A stretch of 64,000 nt of DNA from JAGLOK01 sp963676355 (GTDB lineage Bacteria > Bacillota > Clostridia > Christensenellales > UMGS416). Made by a program: the position numbers and the translations under genes. Within the stretch, counting starts at the first letter, position 1, and the number at the start of each line of letters is the position of its first letter. Where the stretch lies: contig OY781093.1 in assembly GCA_963676355.1 (NCBI GenBank), positions 186,001 through 250,000 on the forward strand. Reading direction: 5' to 3'. This document shows, one piece after another, positions 8,707 to 17,464 of this stretch. Under the pieces are notes generated by a model, which worked only from the letters and a program-made list of their open reading frames with translations, was not told where the DNA came from and searched no databases.

Positions 8707-10806
8707 CTATTGTTGCACAATCTCAAAGTCTATATTGCGCATTGCAATATCAGCTTTAATGCATCGCACTTTTATCCTCTGTCCAAGCTTATATACATTG
8801 CCGGTCCTCTGTCCCCTAACAAGATATCCTTGTTCCTCAAAAACATAGTAATCATCATCAAGGCTTGTCATTCTGATAAGACCTTCAACTGTGTTTGTAA
8901 GCTCTGCAAATATGCCAAACTCCGTAACACCAGAAACCACAGCGTCAAACTCTTCACCAACACGGCTCGACATATATTCTGTCATCTTCAGGTCATCCAC
9001 GTCTCGCTCTGCAAGCATTGCGCGGCGTTCTCTGTCCGAGCAGTGTTTAGCCGTTTGTGCCGAGCGCTCGCCATATTGTTTTATATACCCTTCGGTGATT
9101 TTGCCTTCGATTATCCCTTTTAAAATCCTGTGGACAACAAGGTCTGGATAGCGGCGAATTGGCGAAGTAAAATGGCAATAGCACTCTGAAGCAATCCCAA
9201 AGTGGCCTATATTCACTCCCGAGTATACTGCTTTTTGCATAGTGCGCAACATAATCATGTTTAAAACATTTTCTTCTGGCGTGTCATTTGCCGCATCCAA
9301 TATCTCCTGTAGCTGTTTTGGGCGAACGTCATCGGTTGAGCCTTTCACAGAATATCCAAGATTGTACGAAAAGCGCAAAAATTCTTTCAGCTTTTCAGGA
9401 TTGGGCTGTGCATGCACGCGGTAAATAAACGGCAATCCCATGCTAGCCACATGACTTGCCACAGTCTCATTTGATATAAGCATAAATTCTTCTATCATTT
9501 TGTGAGAAGTTCCTCTTTTGCGTGGCGATATATTAACTGGAATACCGTCTTCATCCACTTCAATGCGTGCTTCATCAATGTCTAACTCCAAGGCTCCTCG
9601 CCTGTATTTTGCTGCAGCTAAAGCTTCTGCCAGATTCTTTGCCTCATGCAAATCTTCAAAAATCTTTTTACGCTTTTTAATCAGTTTTTTGTCGCCATCA
9701 TATATATCGTTTACTTCGTCATAAGTAAGACGAGCGGTGCTTTTAATATAACTTTTTTTAATATCATGATTCACAACTTTGCCACGTGCGTTAATTTCCA
9801 TAAAGCAGCTCATTGTAAGGCGCAAAACACCTTCGCTCAATGAGCATATTCCATTTGATATGGTCTCTGGCAGCATGGGTATAACCCTGTCCACAAAGTA
9901 GACTGAAGTTGCACGGTCATACGCCTCATCATCCAGATGAGTTCCTGGTTTTACATAGTTTGAAACATCCGCAATGTGAACACCCAAAAGCCAGTTGCCG
10001 CTTTTTGTTTTTTCAATGGATATTGCATCATCCAAGTCCTTTGCGTCAGCTCCATCAATGGTAAACACATTCTTGCGTGTTAAATCCATCCTGTCTTTAA
10101 GGTCATCTTTTGATATATTTGCAGCTTTTTCCGCCTGCGCAAGTGTTTTTTTGCTAAATTCAGTTTCAATTCCTTTTTCGCGGATAATGCAAAGTATGTC
10201 CACTCCAATATCGCTTGAGCTTCCGAGCACTTCTGTTATAACCCCTATAGGATTACGTCCGCGCTCTGCCTCCCATTTAACAACGCGCACCACAACTTTG
10301 TCGCCGGATTTAGCGCCATTTTTTGTGTCTCTTGTAACGAATATATCGCTGCCCCAGCTTTTATCTTCCGGCACAACAAACCCGCCGGAGGCAATTTCCT
10401 CAAATGTTCCCACCAGCTCTTCGCGTCCGCGCTCCAATATTTTAAAAACCATGCCTTCTCTGCGCTTATCCTTTGATGACTTGTGCGAAAATGAGGCAAG
10501 CACTCGGTCGCCGCCAAAAGCGCCGCCCATGCCTGAAGCCGGTACAAATACATCTTCATCGCCTTCTTCAGGGATTACAAATCCAAATCCCCTCTCTTTT
10601 CTTTGCATTTTTCCAACAACATAGCCCAAATGCTCAGGAAGTGCATATGCCCCTTTTTTTGTTCTTATAAGAGCATATTCTTCTATCATTTCATCAAGTG
10701 CAGCACTCAGTTCATCCCTGTCTGCTGAAAGTTTCTTTATAAGCTCATTAAATTTTAGTGGTCTATTTTCTGCCTTAAGCAGTTCTTTTATTTCATTTAT
10801 TTCCAT
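8707..10806 (-). CDS. rnr: Ribonuclease R
   Basis: A processive 3'-5' exoribonuclease. The order is an N-terminal winged-helix region, two cold-shock/OB domains, the RNB catalytic domain with the Asp cluster DGADAKDLDDA (about residues 251-261), and a C-terminal S1 domain (VGEEFDAVVSGVTEFGIFAEL). It degrades structured RNA and takes part in rRNA and mRNA quality control in the cytoplasm. I use the ATG of MEINEIKELL (699 aa), which overlaps the nudix gene by 14 bp. A GTG ten codons upstream (10836) would give a 44-bp overlap; neither has a strong RBS. In many Firmicutes rnr sits beside secG and smpB; here secG is two genes upstream and smpB is absent from the window. Confidence 0.95.
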   Translation of the reverse strand: MEINEIKELLKAENRPLKFNELIKKLSADRDELSAALDEMIEEYALIRTKKGAYALPEHLGYVVGKMQRKERGFGFVIPEEGDEDVFVPASGMGGAFGGDRVLASFSHKSSKDKRREGMVFKILERGREELVGTFEEIASGGFVVPEDKSWGSDIFVTRDTKNGAKSGDKVVVRVVKWEAERGRNPIGVITEVLGSSSDIGVDILCIIREKGIETEFSKKTLAQAEKAANISKDDLKDRMDLTRKNVFTIDGADAKDLDDAISIEKTKSGNWLLGVHIADVSNYVKPGTHLDDEAYDRATSVYFVDRVIPMLPETISNGICSLSEGVLRLTMSCFMEINARGKVVNHDIKKSYIKSTARLTYDEVNDIYDGDKKLIKKRKKIFEDLHEAKNLAEALAAAKYRRGALELDIDEARIEVDEDGIPVNISPRKRGTSHKMIEEFMLISNETVASHVASMGLPFIYRVHAQPNPEKLKEFLRFSYNLGYSVKGSTDDVRPKQLQEILDAANDTPEENVLNMIMLRTMQKAVYSGVNIGHFGIASECYCHFTSPIRRYPDLVVHRILKGIIEGKITEGYIKQYGERSAQTAKHCSDRERRAMLAERDVDDLKMTEYMSSRVGEEFDAVVSGVTEFGIFAELTNTVEGLIRMTSLDDDYYVFEEQGYLVRGQRTGNVYKLGQRIKVRCIKADIAMRNIDFEIVQQ

Positions 10807-11335
10807 ATTTTTCACTATAGACTGCAAGTATTCCACAAATGGTCTTGCCGTCTTCTATTTCTCCTTTTATTACCCTTTGATACATATCTTCCAAAGGTAT
10901 CTTTTCTGTTTCTATGAATTCGTCCTCGTCAAAGTTTGTCTCGCCTTGTGTTAAGTTATATGCCTTGTAAATATATATTATCTCTGTTGAAAATCCCGGG
11001 GACACTCTCATATCCACAACCTTTTCAATATTGCCTGCTATATATCCTGTTTCTTCCTGAAGTTCGCGCACTGCGCACTTATCAGGGTTTTCTCCTTCGT
11101 CTATTTTGCCTGCCGGAATTTCCAGCAACACTTTGCCTGCGCTTTGTCTATATTGGCGCACCATTATAACATTGCCCTCATCGTCCATCGGCACAACAGC
11201 ACACGCGTTTGGATTTTTTACAATATCATATACTGTCTCCCTGCCGTCAGGTAATTTTATAAGTCTTTGCTGTACATCAAAAATTTTTCCTTCATATATA
11301 GTCTCTATTTTAATCAATTTTTCTTTAAGTTCCAT
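10793..11335 (-). CDS. nudF: Nudix hydrolase, ADP-ribose pyrophosphatase type
   Basis: A 180-aa Nudix protein. The full Nudix box Gx5Ex7REUxEExGU is seen from G76 to Y98 (E82, R90, E91, E94, E95). The upstream VPMDDEGNVIMVRQYR and the LEIPAGK lead-in are typical of ADP-ribose pyrophosphatases, which split ADP-ribose to AMP and ribose 5-phosphate in the cytoplasm. The start was placed at MELKEK because AGAGG lies 7 nt upstream and the family begins there; a longer frame to 11413 would read through the secG terminator. It overlaps rnr and is probably transcribed with it. Specificity is inferred from family resemblance. Confidence 0.88.
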   Translation of the reverse strand: MELKEKLIKIETIYEGKIFDVQQRLIKLPDGRETVYDIVKNPNACAVVPMDDEGNVIMVRQYRQSAGKVLLEIPAGKIDEGENPDKCAVRELQEETGYIAGNIEKVVDMRVSPGFSTEIIYIYKAYNLTQGETNFDEDEFIETEKIPLEDMYQRVIKGEIEDGKTICGILAVYSEKYGNK

Positions 11336-11363
11336 GCTAACCTCTTTAAAATATAAGTTTTTC

Positions 11364-11402
11364 AGAAAATAAAAATGCAGAAGGCCTATACCCCTCTGCA
11401 TT
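11364..11402 (-). terminator. Terminator after secG
   Basis: An imperfect 10-bp stem (one bulged A) joins AATGCAGAAGG (from 11374) to the CTGCATT ending at 11402, with a short loop. On the minus strand it ends in TTTTATTTT. It lies between secG and the nudix gene, so the downstream genes need read-through or their own promoter. Confidence 0.75.
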
Positions 11403-11428
11403 ATAAAGTACAATTTTTAAGCAAGTAT

Positions 11429-11677
11429 TTATAGAGATAACTTCTCCAGTAAAGCAATAGTAAAACTTAAGACAAACATCACAGCTGCCATTATCTTCGT
11501 CCACTTTGCCAGCTTTTGCTCAAATGATTTAGTGCTGTTTTTTGCGTATGATGCTTCCGTTTCGCCAACCAAAGCTCCCATTCCAGCAGCCTGTCCCGGC
11601 TGAAGCACTACCACTGTTATAAGTGTAACAGCGGAAATTGCCATCACTACATACAAAATCGTTATTAATACCTGCAT
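11429..11677 (-). CDS. secG: Protein translocase subunit SecG
   Basis: An 82-aa protein with two hydrophobic helices (about 3-25 and 57-78) around a short cytoplasmic loop containing the SecG hallmark VVLQPGQAAGMGAL and a small Ser/Thr/Lys-rich stretch. It is the accessory subunit of the SecYEG channel in the cytoplasmic membrane. The start has AAGGAAATC upstream and a clear promoter lies about 40 bp further. It is followed by its own terminator. Length and layout are standard. Confidence 0.94.
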   Translation of the reverse strand: MQVLITILYVVMAISAVTLITVVVLQPGQAAGMGALVGETEASYAKNSTKSFEQKLAKWTKIMAAVMFVLSFTIALLEKLSL

Positions 11678-11717
11678 TATTGATTTCCTTTCAATGCTTT
11701 CTTTTATAAGCTTTGAA

Positions 11718-11746
11718 ATTATAACATAAAGAAAAGATTAATGCAA
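11718..11746 (-). promoter_or_regulatory. Sigma-A-type promoter of secG
   Basis: Minus strand: -35 TTGCAT (11741-11746), 17-bp spacer, -10 TATAAT (11718-11723), about 40 bp upstream of the secG ATG. The -10 is a perfect match and the spacing optimal. Confidence 0.8.
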
Positions 11747-11768
11747 TACACAGGTTTGTTTTCAGTGT

Positions 11769-12221
11769 CTATTTGATTTTAATCCTATAAACACAGCTTT
11801 TATCGCCTTTTAAAACGGATTTAACCACTTTAGCGTCCACATCTTTTTCCAAAACACGGCCAAACATCCTGCCATTAAAACTTTCCGAGCATCGGCATAA
11901 AATCGGGTTTTTTATATTTCCTTTTTCAACAAGCGGGCAAACACAAAAGGGTTTGTTTTCATCGATTTCGATTATGCCCTCTTTTTTATTATATATTACT
12001 TTCCATCCCCATTCATCTGTAACAAGCGAAATAAAGCCCTCGATATCCCCTGTGTATTTTTGTACTAGCTCATCTATATTTAGCGCTTCATAATGAACAG
12101 TGCAGCAGCTTCCAACAATTTCAGCCGCTCTCTCGTCGCCCACGTTTTCACCAACTGAGTTTAACATCGCATCAATAAACTCATATGGAAACTTATCAAC
12201 TTTTTCTTTTTCTTCAGACAT
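11769..12221 (-). CDS. Conserved cysteine-containing hypothetical protein
   Basis: A 150-aa soluble protein with no signal peptide or membrane helix. Several cysteines stand out: a CC pair near residue 44-45 (GSCCTVHY), FCVCPL, LCRCSE and a late GDKSCVYRI. The C-terminal pattern (CRCSExFxxxxFxxVL then VLKGDxxCxYRI) resembles small clostridial proteins annotated as unknown-function or as L-2-amino-thiazoline-4-carboxylate hydrolase-like; I regard that as weak. Metal or Fe-S binding is possible from the CxC motifs. AAAGGAG lies at good spacing before the ATG. The gene follows the 150-aa protein encoded upstream by 41 bp and may share its transcript. Confidence 0.7.
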   Translation of the reverse strand: MSEEKEKVDKFPYEFIDAMLNSVGENVGDERAAEIVGSCCTVHYEALNIDELVQKYTGDIEGFISLVTDEWGWKVIYNKKEGIIEIDENKPFCVCPLVEKGNIKNPILCRCSESFNGRMFGRVLEKDVDAKVVKSVLKGDKSCVYRIKIK

Positions 12222-12262
12222 AATGCTCCTTTACAGTTCTCTAAACTTCAAACATTGTATAT

Positions 12263-12715
12263 TTAAATGGACTCTATCTCCTCCATCACATAGTCCCTGT
12301 CTTTCTTTTTGCCAACACCACGCGCCGCGTCAATGGCCTTGTCCTTATAAATATCCTTTTCACGTCTGTCCAAAACGCTATATGCACGTGACACCGCTTC
12401 ATATCCAAATGCAAGGTCAAAGCCTCCGATGTTATTTTCCTCACAAAGTCTTAAGCTTTCCTCTCCATGCAAAAGTGCCGGATATCCCATATTAAGAAGA
12501 GAATACACTCTTGAAATCTGCCACTCACCGCGGGCTTTTTCAAGTGGCCCTCCTATCTGGCTCCAATGGTAGAGCGAGGCGTGTGACATATGAATCATAT
12601 TAATCTCATCCTCATGTGTTCGTTTATCTTTATCTATTAAGTCCCAAGTGGCATTAAATAACTTAATAGCTTGTTTCTTGTGCCATTCGGTCATTGTTGA
12701 ATACTCGTTTGACAT
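12263..12715 (-). CDS. Conserved hypothetical helical protein (TPR-like)
   Basis: A 150-aa, probably all-helical cytoplasmic protein with repeated A/L/Y patterns (WQISRVYSLLNMGYPALLHG, AFGYEAVSRAYSVL) like a tetratricopeptide fold. It is rich in His, Trp and Tyr near MIHMSHASLYHWSQIGG. I do not know a function. The start at MSNEYS was chosen because AAGGAG sits about 8-10 nt upstream; an upstream ATG at 12736 lies on the far side of that RBS. The gene lies just downstream of the purD terminator and upstream of the cysteine-rich protein gene. Confidence 0.72.
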   Translation of the reverse strand: MSNEYSTMTEWHKKQAIKLFNATWDLIDKDKRTHEDEINMIHMSHASLYHWSQIGGPLEKARGEWQISRVYSLLNMGYPALLHGEESLRLCEENNIGGFDLAFGYEAVSRAYSVLDRREKDIYKDKAIDAARGVGKKKDRDYVMEEIESI

Positions 12716-12773
12716 AACATGGCTCCTTTTTATCATTTGTTTAAGTTTATCACATTAAGTTTGTTTTGTGCTA

Positions 12774-12809
12774 AAAAAATAGCCTCGGTGGCTCCTAGGC
12801 TACCGAGGC
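12774..12809 (-). terminator. Terminator of the purine operon
   Basis: An 11-bp GC-rich stem with one G-U pair (12782-12792 with 12799-12809) has a 6-base loop. On the minus strand it is followed by a run of seven T's. It lies 17 bp after the purD stop and closes the pur operon. Confidence 0.92.
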
Positions 12810-12826
12810 ATTTTATATCTACTTCC

Positions 12827-14077
12827 CTACTTCTTTCCAATGTCCGTTCTGTAGTGTGCTCCTTCAAACGAAATACGCTCGACATTTTCATATGCCACAC
12901 TAAGCGCATCTTCCAGTGTATCGCCCAGTGCAGTAACGCCCAGTACGCGTCCACCGTTTGTTTTGAGTTTTCCTTCATCGCTTTTTGTTCCCGCATGGTA
13001 TACAAAAGCGTTTTCTACTTTATCAAGTCCTGATATCTCATATCCCTTTTGATATTTCACAGGATATCCGCCGGACGCCATAACTATTACAGCAGCATGC
13101 TTATCTTTAAACTTTACTTCCACTTCCGATAGTCTCTCGTCCACAATAGCATCCATTATTTCGTACAAGTCGCTGTCCATAAGAGGCAACACGACTTGCG
13201 CCTCGGGATCTCCGAAACGAGAATTGTATTCAATCACCTTTGGTCCATCTTGAGTCAGCATAAGTCCAAAGTATAAAACGCCCTTAAACGGACAGCCTTC
13301 AGAGTTCATTGCCTCCATTGTCGGAACCACTATCGTATCATAAACCACTTTTGCCACATCATCTGTATATTTTGGTGATGGCGAAAATGCTCCCATTCCT
13401 CCGGTGTTTGGCCCTTCATCATTGTTGTATGCACGCTTATGGTCCTGTGATGATATCATGGGTACGATTGTCTTTGAGTCAGTAAAGCATAAAAGCGATA
13501 CCTCTGGTCCTTCAAGATATTCTTCGATGACCACCTTTGCGCCAGCTGCGCCGAATTTTTTGTCCACCATAATTTCATCCACTGCGCTAAGTGCGTCAGC
13601 TTCGGTCATTGCAACATACACGCCTTTTCCAAGCGCAAGACCATCGGCTTTTATAACCTGTGGCGCACCATGTTCTTTTATATAAGCCTTTGCAGACTCC
13701 ACATCTTCAAAAACTTCGTATTTTGCAGTGGGTATATCATATTTTTTCATCAAATCTTTTGAAAAGACTTTGCTTGCTTCTATCTGCGCGGCAGCCTTGT
13801 TAGGGCCAAATGCACGTATGCCCTCATTTTCCATGGCGTCCACCATGCCGAGTGCCAGAGGATCGTCCGGCGCTACAAACACCATGTCCACCTCTTCATT
13901 TTTTGCAAGCCCAACCATAACATTAATGTCTGTCGCCTTTACATTAAAGCACCTTGCCAAATGCTCCATGCCACCATTGCCCGGAGCGCATATCACATCA
14001 TCCACATGCTCGCTTTCCAACAATTTTATTAGTATGGCGTGTTCTCTTCCACCTGATCCTACGAGTAATACCTTCAT
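12827..14077 (-). CDS. purD: Phosphoribosylamine-glycine ligase
   Basis: A 416-aa ATP-grasp enzyme that joins phosphoribosylamine and glycine to give GAR, the second step of purine synthesis. It starts with the PurD hallmark MKVLLVGSGGREHAI. KADGLALGKGV and GPEVSLL lie in the ATP-grasp domain, and GTGGMG-like GPNTGGMGAFSP follows. The C-terminal part carries GGYPVKYQKG. It is the last gene of the pur operon. The 119-bp gap after purH contains a good promoter, so purD may also be transcribed alone. Length is normal. Confidence 0.96.
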   Translation of the reverse strand: MKVLLVGSGGREHAILIKLLESEHVDDVICAPGNGGMEHLARCFNVKATDINVMVGLAKNEEVDMVFVAPDDPLALGMVDAMENEGIRAFGPNKAAAQIEASKVFSKDLMKKYDIPTAKYEVFEDVESAKAYIKEHGAPQVIKADGLALGKGVYVAMTEADALSAVDEIMVDKKFGAAGAKVVIEEYLEGPEVSLLCFTDSKTIVPMISSQDHKRAYNNDEGPNTGGMGAFSPSPKYTDDVAKVVYDTIVVPTMEAMNSEGCPFKGVLYFGLMLTQDGPKVIEYNSRFGDPEAQVVLPLMDSDLYEIMDAIVDERLSEVEVKFKDKHAAVIVMASGGYPVKYQKGYEISGLDKVENAFVYHAGTKSDEGKLKTNGGRVLGVTALGDTLEDALSVAYENVERISFEGAHYRTDIGKK

Positions 14078-14119
14078 TTTTTATTCCTATTTTTTTCTTT
14101 CTATTTTTTATATATTCTA

Positions 14120-14149
14120 ATTATACTAGAGTGATCATAATTTTTACAA
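14120..14149 (-). promoter_or_regulatory. Internal promoter before purD
   Basis: Minus strand: -35 TTGTAA (14144-14149), 18-bp spacer, perfect -10 TATAAT (14120-14125), about 40 bp upstream of the purD start. No PurBox was seen next to it, so it could give basal purD expression. Confidence 0.65.
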
Positions 14150-14196
14150 GACAGTGCGAAAATCCTCGCCTCTGAAATCGTGAAGTTTTAAGTGCT

Positions 14197-15732
14197 TTAG
14201 GAGTGTTTGAAATGGCGCATGCCAGTCAACACCATAGCAATTCCAGCCTCGTCCGCAGCCTCAATGGATGCTTTGTCATTCCTTGATCCACCCGGGTGAA
14301 TTATTGCTGTGATTCCCGCTTTTGCGGCAGCTTCCACGCAGTCAGGGAATGGGAAGTATGCATCGGATGCCATTGAAGCTCCTTTGGTTTTTTCTTCGCC
14401 ATGCTCAATCGCCTGTTCGGTTGCCCAGATACGGTTTACCTGTCCGGGGCCAACTCCTACCGACTGTCTGTCTTTGGCTATTGCAATGCCGTTGCTTTTT
14501 GCATGTTTTACAAGCTTCCACGCAAACATCAAGTCTGCCATTTCTTTGTCAGTTGGTTTACGCTTTGAAACCACCTGAAGCTCTTCACCCAAAAGCTCTA
14601 AGTCCATGTCCTGTACCAGAATTCCGCCCAGCACTTTTTTCATGTCCATCGTGCCTTCTTTAATTTTACAGCTGATTGTAGGAAGCTCAAGCAAGCGGAT
14701 GTTTTTCTTCTTCTTTAATATTTTAAGCGCATCCTCGCTATAGCTGGGTGCTACTACAATCTCAATGAATATTTTGTTTATGCCTTCTGCCATCTTAACA
14801 TCAACTTCAGTGTTTGTAACAACTATACCACCGAAGATTGATACCGGATCAGCTTCATATGCCTTCTGCCATGCTTCACCCACAGTGTCTGCGCTTCCCA
14901 CTCCGCAAGGGTTTGCATGCTTTACGCCAACAACAGTGATTTCTTCAAACTCGCGGAGTATGTCAAGCGCGCCGTTTGTGTCGGATATATTATTATAGGA
15001 AAGCTCTTTTCCGTGCAGCTGAGTAGCCGCAGCAAGTGAGCCGTCGAGCCCTGCCATTTCTTTATAAAAACATGCATCTTGGTGCGGGTTTTCACCGTAG
15101 CGCAAGTCCTGCTGTTTTTCAAATGTGACTGTAAGCGTCTCAGGAAATTTAATGTTTTGTTTTTCGCGAAGATAGTTAAATATCAAAGCGTCATAGCTTG
15201 CTGTATGTTCAAACACTTTGTAGCAAAGATTAAACTTTGTCTCCTTTGATACTTCGCCGTTTTCTTTCATTTCAGAAAGCACCTTGCCATAATCCGCAGG
15301 ATCAACAACCACCGCTACATCCTGATAGTTTTTAGCTGCCGAGCGAAGCATTGTCGGGCCGCCTATGTCAATGTTTTCTATAGCATCTTCAAGCAAAACA
15401 TCCGGATTTGCGATTGTCTGTCTGAATGGATAAAGGTTTATAAACACAAAGTCTATAGTGTCCACTCCCAAATCTTCAATCTGCTTCATATGGTCTACGT
15501 TTGAACGCATGGCGAGTATTCCCGCATGGACCTTGGGGTGCAGTGTCTTCACTCTGCCATCCAAGCATTCCGGAAATCCGGTTATTTCGCTGACGTCCAT
15601 CACTTTTACGCCAGCTTCGCGAATCTTTGCGGCAGTGCCGCCTGTTGAAATTATTTCAACACCAAGTTCGTCAAGTCCCTTCGCAAGTTCTGTTATTCCT
15701 GTTTTGTCTGATACGCTGATTAATGCTCTCAT
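14197..15732 (-). CDS. purH: Bifunctional AICAR transformylase / IMP cyclohydrolase
   Basis: A 511-aa enzyme for the last two steps of IMP synthesis. The N-terminal IMP cyclohydrolase (MGS-like) domain shows SVSDKTGI and ISTGGTA. The C-terminal AICAR formyltransferase domain shows RYGENPHQ, KHANPCG and the late SDAYFPFPD and IIHPGGSRND motifs. Translation starts at an ATG with GGAGG 8 nt upstream. It follows purN by 50 bp; that gap has a weak 6-bp hairpin (CTTGTA/TACAAG) followed by a T-rich stretch. All expected motifs are present. Confidence 0.97.
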   Translation of the reverse strand: MRALISVSDKTGITELAKGLDELGVEIISTGGTAAKIREAGVKVMDVSEITGFPECLDGRVKTLHPKVHAGILAMRSNVDHMKQIEDLGVDTIDFVFINLYPFRQTIANPDVLLEDAIENIDIGGPTMLRSAAKNYQDVAVVVDPADYGKVLSEMKENGEVSKETKFNLCYKVFEHTASYDALIFNYLREKQNIKFPETLTVTFEKQQDLRYGENPHQDACFYKEMAGLDGSLAAATQLHGKELSYNNISDTNGALDILREFEEITVVGVKHANPCGVGSADTVGEAWQKAYEADPVSIFGGIVVTNTEVDVKMAEGINKIFIEIVVAPSYSEDALKILKKKKNIRLLELPTISCKIKEGTMDMKKVLGGILVQDMDLELLGEELQVVSKRKPTDKEMADLMFAWKLVKHAKSNGIAIAKDRQSVGVGPGQVNRIWATEQAIEHGEEKTKGASMASDAYFPFPDCVEAAAKAGITAIIHPGGSRNDKASIEAADEAGIAMVLTGMRHFKHS

Positions 15733-15782
15733 TATGCATCCTCCAAAAAATATTTAACTTGTATAAATACAAGCCAGTTTAC

Positions 15783-16403
15783 TTAATCCAAAATTCTTGT
15801 GCGTCGTCCTTCGACTATAATCTTATCATCACACAAAAGCCCCACAGCTTTTACCAAAAGCTCATGCTCAATGGGAAGTATCCTCGCGGCCAAGCTTTGT
15901 GCAGTGTCATCTTCTTTTACTTCCACAACGCCCTGCAATATTACAGGACCTGCATCTGTTTTTTCTGTCGCAAAGTGTATTGTGCAGCCTGAAACTTTGA
16001 CTCCATAATCAATTGCTGCCTGATGAACCTTTTGTCCATAGTATCCCATTCCACAAAAGGATGGAATAAGTGCAGGATGTGTGTTTATTATCTTGTTTTT
16101 ATATTCCCGTATAACATTTTGATGCAATATATCAAGATATCCAGCAAGAACTATTACATCAATTTTAGCTTCTTTTAAAACAGACAGCACTTTTTCGCCC
16201 TGTGCATCCGCATTTTCAAACTGAAGCTTGTTTATATATTCTGTTGCAATGCCTGCGGATTTTGCGCGCTCTTTTGCGTATGCCTTCTTGCGATTATAAA
16301 TAACCAGTACAATCTCGCCGTTTATTTTTCCGCTTTGGCACGCATCATAAACTGCCTGAAAATTTGTTCCGCCTCCGCTTGCAAACACAGCTATGCGTTT
16401 CAC
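15783..16403 (-). CDS. purN: Phosphoribosylglycinamide formyltransferase (10-formyl-THF dependent)
   Basis: A 206-aa GART enzyme that formylates GAR. ASGGGTNFQA near the N-terminus binds phosphate; the catalytic Asn-His-Asp set appears in NTHPALIPSF and the later HFATEKTDAGPVI motif. One oddity is the reading YNRKKAYAKERAK, where many homologues have SN(R/K). It overlaps purM by 4 bp (ATGA), so the two are translationally coupled. It acts in the cytoplasm in the third purine step. Confidence 0.95.
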   Translation of the reverse strand: MKRIAVFASGGGTNFQAVYDACQSGKINGEIVLVIYNRKKAYAKERAKSAGIATEYINKLQFENADAQGEKVLSVLKEAKIDVIVLAGYLDILHQNVIREYKNKIINTHPALIPSFCGMGYYGQKVHQAAIDYGVKVSGCTIHFATEKTDAGPVILQGVVEVKEDDTAQSLAARILPIEHELLVKAVGLLCDDKIIVEGRRTRILD

Positions 16404-17407
16404 AGCAGCACACCTTCGCCTTCTATAACTTTGCCGATTACAACGCTTTCGGGTAAAATCTCTTTTACTTTGTCCGCATCTTTTTCGTCAATTGCGAGCA
16501 CCATCCCGATTCCCATGTTAAATGTGTTATACATCTTTTCATTTTCAAGACCGCTTATCTTTTGCATGGTCTTAAATATCTGTGGCACCTCATATGAATC
16601 AACATCTATCTTTGCACACAATCCATCCGGCAGCATGCGAGGAATATTTTCTATAAACCCACCGCCTGTTATGTGGGATATTCCATGCACATTCACTTCT
16701 CTAATCATATTGGTTATCTCTTTTACATAAAGCTTGGTGGGAGTAAGCAATGTCTCGCCTATCGGTTTTTCCAAGCCGTCAAATTTTTTCATCAGCGCTT
16801 GTTTGTCATCGCCAAACAATTTGCGCACAAGCGAAAACCCGTTTGAGTGCACACCAGACGATTTAAGTCCAACTAACACATCGCCTGATTTTATAGATTT
16901 TCCGTCTATTATGTTAGACTTATCCACAATTCCCACACAAAAGCCTGCAAGGTCATATTCGCCTTCGCTATAAAATCCGGGCATTTCTGCTGTTTCGCCT
17001 CCGATTAAAGCGCAGCCCGACTGTCTGCATCCATCCGCTATTCCGCTTACTATGTCAGCGGCCTTTTCGGGCAAAAGTTTTCCTGTTGCCATATAGTCAA
17101 GAAAGAAAAGCGGTGTTGCTCCTTGGCAGATGATATCGTTTGCGCACATTGCAACAAGGTCAATGCCCACTGTGTCATGCTTATCCAGAGCAAAGGCAAG
17201 TTTCAGCTTTGTACCTACGCCGTCTGTTCCCGACACCAAGACAGGTTCTTTCATATTAAATCCTGCGATGGAGTAAAGACCTCCGAAAGAGCCCACATCA
17301 CCCACTACGTTTTCATCAAAAGTGCTTTTTATGTGGCGCTTCATAAGCTTTACTGCTTCATAACCAGCTTCAACATCAACGCCTGCTTGTTTATAGTCAA
17401 TTGCCAT
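16400..17407 (-). CDS. purM: Phosphoribosylformylglycinamidine cyclo-ligase (AIR synthetase)
   Basis: A 335-aa PurM-fold enzyme that closes the imidazole ring (FGAM to AIR) using ATP. Seen motifs are LVSGTDGVGTKLKLA, GIDLVAMCANDI, the glycine-rich IGGETAEMPG and HITGGGFIENIPR. The RBS is AAGGAG. A terminator-like hairpin lies in the 57-bp gap between purF and this gene. The 3' end overlaps purN. FGAM synthase genes (purS, purQ, purL), which make its substrate, are not in this window. Confidence 0.96.
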   Translation of the reverse strand: MAIDYKQAGVDVEAGYEAVKLMKRHIKSTFDENVVGDVGSFGGLYSIAGFNMKEPVLVSGTDGVGTKLKLAFALDKHDTVGIDLVAMCANDIICQGATPLFFLDYMATGKLLPEKAADIVSGIADGCRQSGCALIGGETAEMPGFYSEGEYDLAGFCVGIVDKSNIIDGKSIKSGDVLVGLKSSGVHSNGFSLVRKLFGDDKQALMKKFDGLEKPIGETLLTPTKLYVKEITNMIREVNVHGISHITGGGFIENIPRMLPDGLCAKIDVDSYEVPQIFKTMQKISGLENEKMYNTFNMGIGMVLAIDEKDADKVKEILPESVVIGKVIEGEGVLL

Positions 17408-17418
17408 ATTTCTCCTTG

Positions 17419-17447
17419 AAAAATCGCCGAAAACAATTTCCAGCGAT
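17419..17447 (-). terminator. Intercistronic terminator-like hairpin, purF-purM
   Basis: On the minus strand an 11-bp stem with two G-U pairs (17447-17437 with 17433-17423) and a 3-base loop runs into TTTTTC. It would act as a partial terminator or RNA-end protector between purF and purM. Confidence 0.5.
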
Positions 17448-17464
17448 AAAGTTTGTTTCTTATA

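Noticed and set aside
9995..10624. 209-codon plus-strand frame opposite rnr
   Set aside because: It is an antisense shadow of the conserved rnr coding sequence; low-complexity Ser/Phe-rich product and no RBS.
11336..11413. Longer N-terminus of the nudix protein
   Set aside because: The extra 26 codons would lie within the secG terminator, and the real RBS is at 11342-11347.
15735..15780. Terminator between purN and purH
   Set aside because: The stem is only 6 bp and T's start late; too weak to call.
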